The position numbers and the translations under genes were made by a program. From NCBI GenBank assembly GCA_910592205.1, contig CAJVPJ010000110.1, positions 1-43,713 on the forward strand: a stretch of DNA of 43,713 nucleotides, written 5' to 3'. Of the stretch, positions 35,501 to 43,713 are shown piece after piece. The notes under the pieces are model-generated. The model saw nothing but the letters and a program-made list of their open reading frames with translations, made no database searches and was not told where the DNA came from. Each line of letters starts with the position of its first letter. The first letter of the stretch is position 1. Source of the DNA: Paraglomus occultum. Taxonomy: Eukaryota; Glomeromycota; Glomeromycetes; Paraglomerales; Paraglomeraceae.

Positions 35501-38500
35501 TCAGTAGCCATTATGACTATCCCCATTTCGCCTATCTGTTGTATTGTAGTTGGATTGAATATACTGTAACGGCGGAGGACGATGTCGTCCAGCACGAGGA
35601 GATTCTGTTCCACGAGATGACGTAAACGTGTTTGATCTTTCTCGTGTATGCAAGTGAGCATGTTGCGGAGTGATCGCAGCATTTGCTTTAGGTGTCTTTG
35701 GGGTGGTTGGTGTGGTCGGATTAACTCGGTTATTGAACTGATTTATCTTTTCGGTAAATGAAGTAAACGTGTTAGATCGTTCTCTCGTAAACTGATGACT
35801 TTGACGCCGCATCGGTCGAGGTTGAGGTTGAGGTGGGACTTGCGCAGGTAAAGAGGGGCTAGGGTTGAAATTCGGTATTTGTGGATGAGATGATTTCTTT
35901 CCCGACATTGCGTGACCTATCGTATATGCTCGGTCACGTCTACGATTATCTCTATTATGCCCATAATAGCTCGCGTTCGGGTGTCGTGCATCTTGTGTAT
36001 TAAACCGCAGACTTTGGAACTGACTTCGAACGTCCTGAGAGCTATATCGCGCATCCTGCGGCGTATATCTAGCGTCCTGCGGCGAATATCTTGTCTCACA
36101 ATTCGCCGTGCCCTTCTGATCGTTTGTGGGCGATCCACCGTGAGTTCGAGAATTATAACTATTAGGTGGTGAGATCCTTTTAGCACTCTGCGGCAGCGGT
36201 AGAGACTGTGGAGTGAATTCTTGTCGATGAGCCATCGTTCGTTGGATGGTTGCCGATGGTGGTGGAATGACCGTTGGTTTCGAGACTTCGCGGAGATTTG
36301 GAACGCTACGTTTGAAAAGTCTTGCAGCCAATGAAGCCTCACGGATGTTTGGTGAGCTGCGACGAGGTGTCAGAGTTTGATTCTCCTCAGAGTTCACCCC
36401 TCGCGCTGAAGAATAATCCCGGGCTGATTGAATAGCCCGATTCGGAATCGAATCCGGTGGAATAGACAGCGGAGAGGGAACAGACGGCCGGCGAGAGAAG
36501 AATTCTCTGTTTCCAGATGGCATCGTGTGGAATTTTTGAGATTCTGTGTGCTGGGAATGATGATGGTGGGGATGTTGAGAATCTATCCAAGGAATTTTCA
36601 CTTTGCCATTACCCCATCTCGCAACTTCTTCCAGCAGCTGGCCCTCATCTTCTACATCGTTTATCCATCCATTCGATCCCTGTTCACCATCAAAGCCTTT
36701 GAACAGATCATGATGTTCATGAAGGTGGTTGCCAGAATTGGACGATGGAGTTCGTATTGCTGAACGCGGACCTCTCTCTTGATTACGAATGCTGGTATTA
36801 GTGTTCTCGTTATTGTCTCGGTTAACGTGATCAAGTTTATCAACTTTCCCAGCATTTTCATCCTTCCGTTTAGCATTGGCTTCCTCGCTTACATTCTCTC
36901 GCTTTGACACACGCGTTCTATTAATCGAACCATCCGCAAATGATCCATTAGCTCTACCTATATGCAGAGGTTTCCTCGTTTTATTAGGTTTATCGCCATG
37001 AGAATGTCCATTCCGCCAATCAGCTACTGCTTTCTCGCAAATATCCTCCCACTTTACTACATCCTTCTTCCGCCATACGATATTCAATGCTCCTTGTCTG
37101 TTGCTATGCTCTCTGTGTGGTGGCACATAAGCATCGGGCCGCCTCGTGCGACGGTCATTCTCGCGTCCGTTCGGATGGTTACCGTTCGTTGGGAATGCAT
37201 CTACATTTCCAGACTCGCTATACGGTAATGAATACGTTCTCTGCGGAGACAATGCTTTTGACCTCGGTGGCAGTATTCCCGTAGGTGTGATAGTCATAGA
37301 ATTAGATCGAGACCTAGACCCATCTGCGCACTTGTCATACGCAAACCGTGAACGAAACTGGTTTCCACGCTTGGAGCCAGGCGAGGGCGGAGGCGAAAGC
37401 AGACGATAGTCTTCGGGTGCTCGAGCAAAGCGTGGTTTAGTTGGACTGGGAGAACCATGGATTGGAGATAGCGAACGAGATCGTAAACCTGGGGGGATCT
37501 CGGAAAGTATAATAAGTTCAGCTTCTGGACCATCGCCATACGCAGATGAGATCAACTTGCGTAAATAAGCATAGTCCGGTTCTTCGTCGTAGCGAAGGTT
37601 TCGCGCATATTCGATATAGTTCATAAAGGCACGGGGACATCCTTCACACAGTTCTTCAAGTGAAGTGCCGGTTTTCATTTCCAGCATTTTTGCCCAGCCT
37701 TCTTTTGAAGTTCTAGCCTGTATTCCTGTCCATGGTAATTTGAATTTCATCAGATCCACGAATACATAACCCAATGCTTCTATATCATCACGACGAGAAT
37801 GTATGAACCCCCGGTGTATGTTAAGACTCGAGTATCTTGCTGTGCCTGCTTTGTGCGGAGTATGCCCTATTGGTCTATGCTTGCCAGTCTCCTTGTCTCG
37901 CCACTCGTCAGTCAGACCATAATCTACCAAGTATACTTTATGGTCCGATTTGAAAAGGTAAGAGCAGTCTGGGACGTCTTTGAGAAACGCATCTTCATCG
38001 TCAGAAGCTTCCGCATTTATTTGTCGCTTTGGAAGAGTAAAGGTTGGTTCTAGAAGGAAGTTGTCAGGTTTTATGTCCCGATACACTATGCCGTATGAGT
38101 GAACTTTTTCTATTATTTCAATCTACGGATACAGTAAAACTTGTGAGAATTCTTGAAACGATAGTAGCATATTTTATGAAACAATTTTTAGGTATTACCA
38201 TCTGAAGAGCCAGATCGATTACAAAGCGAGGAGGGAGATGATGAAACGTCATCTTAATACTCTTCAAGTTTGGGCCCAGTAAATCAAGCACTGCAGCATG
38301 GTAGTCACCTTCTACGCCGTACCAATGGCATCTTGGGGCAAAGTCTGGTGAATGATGAGAAAAATTGGTAAGTTTTTTCCCCCTTCGGACGTTCTTAAAA
38401 AGGGGATTGGGTTACTCCATACATATGAATAGTATACTGACCATTGCCTTCGAGACGCCGAATCACAGAGACTTCGTGTTCCAACTGAGGCACATAAAGA

Positions 38501-39082
38501 GGGTCATCCAATTCTCGCTTTATGGCGTACTGGACGCCAGTTACTTTGTGAGCAGCTAAAGCGCAAGATGGACAAGGGAGAAGAAAAAGAAAAATGGGTG
38601 AGTTAAGAGATGAATGTCGAAAATGAGTTATAAGCTGTTCTCTCTCTTCCTTTTTGACAATTGACATCACTGCCAGTCGAATATTTGTCCAACAATTGAA
38701 GATTCAAAAAGCTGTCGATTTCAAGAGAAAAGTTTAAAGTACTATGTAATACAATTTAAGTGTAATTGGTCTTGTATTTTTTATGAATTGACTACAGATT
38801 AGAAAAAGGGATAAAATTGAACACATCTCGGCGTTTCTGGTTCTGTAGTCACTAATAGTTGCCTAATAGTATATTTTGAATACGAGCACAGTATATGCTA
38901 TCTAGTTGTTGAATGACATGAATAACAGCAATTCTCGACTTGCTAGCCATTACTGTGTGACAATTGTGTTATCAAGCAGTTTTACGAAGTAAATACTTAC
39001 CCTTGAACACCTCACCAAAAGACCCCTCACCTATCCGCTCTATCACTTCGTAGTTTCCACCACACACGAGTCTACCAGTCAT
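35501..39082 (-). CDS. Casein kinase 1-family protein kinase with long disordered tail
   Basis: ATG 39082 opens MTGRLVCGGNYEVIERIGEG with the Gly-loop GEGSFGEV (exon 1, 39001-39082). Exon 2 carries the ATP-site Lys in QYAIKREL. Exon 3 reads CHWYGVEGDYHAAVLDLLGP, then LKSIKMTFHHLPPRFVIDLA. The last exon has the catalytic loop IVYRDIKPDNFLL, VYLVDYGLTDEW in the DFG position, the CK1 signature AGTARYSSLNIHRG, SRRDDIEALGYVFVDLM and LPWTGIQA. CK1 normally has DFG; DYG recalls the VRK sister family. After about residue 430 the protein is low-complexity: Ser/Pro-rich, with tandem RYxxQDAR units (about 35990-36110), RERSNTFTS twice (35612-35651, 35757-35797) and Pro/Gln runs. The total is about 1,000 residues, much longer than typical CK1. 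The substrate is unknown. Confidence 0.88.
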
Positions 39083-39385
39083 TTCTCCTCTTGTTTAGTA
39101 TGAAAGCGTCGTCGAGATAGACACAGTTAGAGAAGTATTTATTTATAAGACTTGTAATAAAGAGCGATGCCGTTAGCTTCTCGATAGAGAAGCCCACTTG
39201 AGTCGTGTGTGTGGGAGTGGGAATAGAGGGGAGGGGTTAAAAGGAATGGGTATGCCTCTTCTCTAAGACACCTTTGGGCGGCAGAGAAGTAATTTACGAT
39301 TCTAACTCTTGTTTGTTACAAGGTCGGGTAAGTCGGATGTTTATATATGAGACGTGTGACGGTGGGTGCGGAGTTGTGTATGTCT

Positions 39386-39421
39386 GGGGGGGGGTGAGTG
39401 GATGGGAATGAATGAGGGGGG
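39386..39421 (+). repeat. G-run cluster upstream of the CK1-like kinase
   Basis: Runs of nine (39386-39394), three (39404-39406) and six (39416-39421) G, with further GGG nearby, lie about 300 bases upstream of the kinase start codon. A G-quadruplex could form in the promoter or 5' untranslated region. Confidence 0.55.
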
Positions 39422-40313
39422 TGAGTGGCTGATTGAAATTGTTTGGTGTATGGGAGTGGAGTTGGGAATGGGTGAACCCTAATTGTCAATAAGACGGACG
39501 ATTTGTGACATGTGAGAATGTAAAGAATGTGAGAGTTGTCCTTGGATTTTATGTACGTGAGTAAAAAGTACATATACTATGTGAGCTTATAACAAGTATG
39601 CTCTTTGGGTGTAACGAACAGCTGTGCATGTATGTGTATAAAGCAAGCCTATCAGAGAATCCATACAAAAATGTGCATGCATATAAATAATACTAAATAT
39701 TACCTACGATGATGACGATGATGATGATTATAATAATGGGGGGTTTAACTTGTCTTGCAATGTGATATATGTGTGATATGCCAAGCAAGCTATTTTATGA
39801 CAGCAGGTGTGATATTAATAATGCTAATAAATTAAATAATTTACGTTTAGTATTAAGTACAACGTTCAAATATACAATTTATAATGCATCCTGCATGTGA
39901 GACAAAGATGAGAACTCACATATCTTTTTACGTCGGAATGTGTGATCGACATCTTTTCTACCCGATGAAAATCGGAAACATAAACTGATTCAGAAGAAGG
40001 AACGAACAATGGAGAAGAAAGGGTTACAAGTGTAAATATTGTACATATGTAATTGGAATAATAGACATGTACTACGTAAAAGAACTATCAACAAATTACA
40101 TAAGGCATTTTAAACAGTCGTATTAATTTAATTACTCGAGTATTAGTATACATATATAGATTGCTTGTGTTTCTATCCGTCTTATTTTGGTTTGGCCATA
40201 GTTTTCCCAGTTTCGTAGTTGTCAGCCAAAACTCGGTATGCAAAAGAATATCTTATTATTAATAATAGGATATTCCCTTTCCATGCGAACATGTCAATCA
40301 ACAATTTCTCCTC

Positions 40314-40362
40314 GACCCCTCCTCCCCCCCCCCTTTCCCTCATTCCCCATTCCCCATTCCCC
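40314..40362 (-). repeat. C-run tract with three ATTCCCC heptamers (G-rich on minus)
   Basis: Plus reads a long C-run (40323-40333) followed by three perfect tandem ATTCCCC heptamers (40342-40362). The minus strand therefore has four or more G-runs with short loops, a good G-quadruplex candidate. It is not the usual fungal telomere unit (TTAGGG). Confidence 0.65.
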
Positions 40363-41900
40363 ACAGCTGTTTTGTCAAAAGCGGTATAGCGACTATGAAA
40401 TAATAACAAATAAATTCATTTTTTACTATACTCAAACTTGTCATTGACCATTTTGTGTTACACGCTCGGTTTTTCACTTAGATATAAATGACGTAAAATA
40501 TTATTTTCCGAACCCAGGGTATAATTAGCGTTAGCGTTTTCCTTACTGTGCTTCTTTAATTTCCGATTTAATTATAACATCAAATAGCAAACATATTTAA
40601 CGTTGTGCCAAAGCAATTTTAGGATTCCGTAATTATCAAGCATCACCGCGTGTCCTAACCGCTGTGTCAAAGACCTCATGATAGGACTTCCCCTTGTTAT
40701 TGCGCTCTGCCATTGTATTACGGTTAATGTCGCTCGCATGCAGTCGTTTCTCACAACTGTTAATATTTCTAACACTCTTGTCCATCGGTTTGAAAAAATC
40801 AAATAATGCTCAACTTTGCATTATTGGGAAGCGTGTAAATTCATTTTAATTTCGGATTATGTATATGTCATTTGATGTAAACTGGATAATTGATATGCCT
40901 ATTCTGACTGTAATTTGCAGAAGTTTTACGTAACGTCCACAAAACTCTGGAGGGAGTCTGCATATTATTATTTTCTTATTAGTAACTATAGATCAGATTG
41001 TCAATTCATGTTGTCAACAATTTAAAGTTTAAATATTGTCAAATTACAAGAAAACTTGTATAGGTCAAAAAAGTATAAGAACTGATTTTTCTGTCAGTAA
41101 ATATAGACACGAATATATTTTTCATATATGGGGCATGCTGCAACAGATCTGACAAAGTCAACATTTGCTTGCATAAGCTAAAAATGGTTAAAAATGATGG
41201 TAATGATTTGGGAAGACTTTCACAACTGTGACTTTAGTGTAAGAACCACAAACTGACTTTGTTGTCTATATTAATATGTCTAATTTTAAGATCAATTTTT
41301 ATAAACTAATCGTAAAGTGAAAATCAGGGTATAAAATAAAACATATACAGGTACAAGTATATGGGAAGGTGAGCATAATGCTACAGAATCCAAATGGATT
41401 GGAACCCGACATTCCCTACTATAATTATAATTTTACGATTGAAGTCCAGGGATCTCAACATGGAAAATATCATGAATTCTTTCATAAAGGAGATTCCAAT
41501 AATTTTATCCGACAGCAAGCACGAGAGAAATAATTGTGCAAAGAAAACTGGATTGTTTTAATATGTCTGGTACTATAAAGACCCATGTTAATATATAGTT
41601 ATCCCAGAGTATCTTCGAGAATTGGGTCTTATTGAGTAAATTATAATATTAAATGCTTATATTTATTTAATATTTATTAATTTCGCGTTAAAAAGCATTC
41701 TCTACTACTAAAACATATCAAATTAAAAAGTGGATTCATCTCAAATCTTATCGTAATATCTTTAATAGGAGTTTCATTTTTTATGTAGAAAATTGTATGA
41801 TGAATAAAAGGCAGATTTCATTACAGGGTTCAAATTTACATCTTTCGGATTCAAGCACATTTCCTCAAAAACTGGGTGAGATTGGGTTCATATTGAGAAT

Positions 41901-43101
41901 CTAAAACTTGATTGATTTTCTCGGTTCATGTGCATAAGCTAGTTGGTCAGTAACATCGTTACCAACAAGGGCATATGCCACTCGATCGCCAGAATTCTTT
42001 TCCCAGACTACAATTTGGCTTGAACCCATTTTGGCCAAAAAGTTTGTTTTTTTGTTTTTTTTCCGTGCAAACAATTAAAACCCGTTTCCGAAGTTATTCA
42101 CTGACACTGAAAAACCCGCACCATTACTGGTAAGTTATGCCACCAGTGTCAAAAACCCAAACCCCAAGTATCTATTAAATTATAAAACTATGTCTCAACT
42201 CCAACTTAAAGCCACCATATTATCATTATCACCGATAGATATAGATATTCAAACATCTGACATGCACAGACTTGTCTTGCAGGCTTGCTTCAAGCGTGCT
42301 CCAGCCCGTGTTCTCTTAATAAAATGGTATGATTATTTGTGGCGCACCTGTATCAACCACGCACATATACTTGTTGTTATTTTGGATGTCATAAAAATCG
42401 TACTCAAGTAGAGCAATTAAACTCTTCTGACACGAAGTCTGACCCTTTATTTGAAAAATCACTAAATTTAACTTGAAAAACTACATGAATATATCTTCTA
42501 TTACAAGTACTAAGTTTCATAAGATAAAATTTTCCAATACCTATGATCAAATACGTGTTCAAACCTTGTAGTCGTTGCCATTTTCAGTACGCTGAACAAT
42601 TACCATCTTTGCTGGTGGATTACATGGCAGACGTTTCTGATCAACCGGGATTTGGACAGCACCGGGCATGGTTTCGAGAATGTAGTCCAATTTATCATCA
42701 TACTTTTGTCCATACTCTATTACCCTCTGTTTATGTACCGTCACCCACTTGTTTTTATGTTCAGAAAATTTGCCACTGTCGAGTGCGTTGTAGAAAAATA
42801 AGAGGTTAAATCCGATCTGAATTCGAAATCAACACCAGCGATGTTCTCGAAGGCACTTCTTCTGAGGTATTCTGGCATTGAGGACGGCCACCTGAAGTTC
42901 TTACCCACGCGAGCTACAAATAGGTTAAGAAGACAAACATCAAAACACTATTATATGTATTACCACTATGATATTAATGTATATAAAAAAATCACGAACT
43001 GTACCGAGAAATCTTTGTGCTTGACCCGGCGTTTTCTCATACGTGAGGAGGGTTTGAAGTGTTTCAGGCGGATTGTCTTGAGCTGTTTGGGAGGTATCCA
43101 T
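41901..43101 (-). pseudogene. Broken retropepsin-like (DTGA) gene of unknown function
   Basis: Blocks on minus read MDTSQTAQDNPPETLQTLLT from ATG 43101; NFRWPSSMPEYLRRSAFENI (about 42870); then, in another frame, WVTVHKQRVIEYGQKYDDKL and PGAVQIPVDQKRLP (42559-42744). After a gap come CVVDTGAPQIIIPFY, an in-frame TAA near 42312, and NTGWSTLEAS in the same frame. Further on is VAYALVGNDVTDQLAYAHEP, ending at TAG 41901. The hydrophobic-DTGA motif followed by IIIPFY is what aspartic proteases of the retropepsin type show around the catalytic Asp. The whole resembles a hypothetical protein family I associate with arbuscular mycorrhizal fungi (from memory). The internal stop and frame changes point to decay, although some changes could be introns. 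Confidence 0.6.
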
Positions 43102-43713
43102 TATTTTAGATAAAATAAAAAGTCTAACGACGACGTTAATATATTAGTATAAATGGTTTTCACAGAACATTTTTTCTATTCATTGAAAATCATACCTAAC
43201 AAACGGAATCAAAATAGGCGAGAGCACAATGATTACATGAAAGTGAAAGATGTGCCAGTCAAAAAAAAAATCAAAACTGGTGATTTTGAAGTAATTATCA
43301 AAAACTCAGTAGTTAAGACGGTTATTCCTCTTTTAACCCCGCCACCGCGGTCGCGGCTTTGCTGAATTTTGGTTAACTATTATAATATGAATACGAAGGT
43401 GAATGCCAGAGGAAATAAGAGAACAGTAAAGTAAATCAATTTGCAGTTAGACATAGCGATAGGTACTAAAATCACTAACCGATTATCGTTATCGTTGTAA
43501 ACATCGTTATTGTTACGCGTAAAACTGGCAACTGTAGATACTTTCCTTTTCGAGTATCGATTACCGTCACGTTTGATACTGTATAATGAAATAAATCTCT
43601 TCTTCCGATGTAAAATAACTTCTAGAGCAAAAAGTCTACAGTGACTTCCATAAATATTGCACCACTCATGAGAAAGAGTCTTGACCTGTGATTTCTCTCA
43701 ACGCAATAGTTGC
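43102..43713. other. Right-end intergenic sequence
   Basis: This is AT-rich. A 70-codon plus frame at 43153-43365 is Lys-rich and has no motif. It would include the promoter of the broken minus-strand gene. Nothing else is visible. Confidence 0.45.

Larger units (their letters stand above)
39083..41900. other. Kinase upstream region and AT-rich intergenic DNA
   Basis: There is no supported gene. The first 450 bases form a G-rich zone upstream of the kinase start (G-runs at 39386-39394 and 39416-39421), then a GAT-type trinucleotide run near 39712-39728 and a C-run island at 40314-40362. The remainder is AT-rich with only short open frames lacking motifs. Confidence 0.5.

Noticed and set aside
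36428-37409. Several plus frames opposite the kinase tail
   Set aside because: Shadow frames of the long open minus exon of the CK1-like kinase.
40342-40362. Three ATTCCCC heptamers as an interstitial telomere
   Set aside because: The unit is not TTAGGG or its complement, and there are only three copies.
1-43713. CRISPR arrays, bacterial operons or prophage
   Set aside because: The genes have spliceosomal introns and eukaryotic functions, and no regular spacer-repeat array is present.

Overview
This is a window of eukaryotic, almost certainly fungal, nuclear DNA. It is AT-rich. The genes are split by many short GT-AG introns, and their coding exons were assembled here by reading conserved protein blocks across splice sites. 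Kei1 (a fungus-specific subunit of inositol phosphorylceramide synthase), a stand-alone OMP decarboxylase, decayed Sel1-like repeats and a decayed DTGA-motif gene of a type I associate with arbuscular mycorrhizal fungi together suggest an early-diverging fungus. Glomeromycotina is the best guess; this is inference, not proof.

Layout. 1-3870 holds no convincing gene, but has a tetranucleotide repeat and a small inverted-repeat element. 3871-5277 (+) is an unrecognised six- or seven-exon gene. 5505-8513 (-) is the splicing factor PUF60. About 9600-13196 (-) is the pre-mRNA 3'-end endonuclease CPSF73/Ysh1. 13716-14740 (-) resembles the augmin subunit HAUS2, and 14812-15663 (+) is the phosphoprotein PDAP1/PP28, started divergently 71 bp away. 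15991-17043 (-) is Kei1, divergent by 171 bp from 17215-21312 (+), mitochondrial translation initiation factor IF-2. 21885-22798 (-) is an unrecognised membrane protein gene. 24310-26430 is a graveyard of mobile and repeat DNA: a dead transposase-like gene interrupted by a 508-bp Tc1/mariner-type insertion, then a dead Sel1-repeat gene. 26660-27601 (+) is URA3 (OMP decarboxylase). 28221-29952 (-) is ribosomal protein L5 (uL18). 29953-35500 is a gene-poor AT-rich stretch. 35501-39082 (-) is a casein kinase 1-like kinase with a very long disordered tail. 39083-41900 is non-coding with G/C-run islands. 41901-43101 (-) is a broken gene with a retropepsin-like DTGA motif.

The live genes are housekeeping functions: mRNA splicing and cleavage, mitochondrial translation, ribosome assembly, pyrimidine synthesis, sphingolipid synthesis, spindle organisation and signalling. 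They do not form one pathway. PUF60 and CPSF73 are both pre-mRNA processing factors, but nothing shows that their adjacency matters. The accessory material is mainly in the 24.3-26.4 kb graveyard and at the right end. I found no clear new defence or biosynthetic system. The least ordinary items are the nested transposon, the fungal augmin-like gene, the atypical CK1 kinase and the two genes I could not identify.
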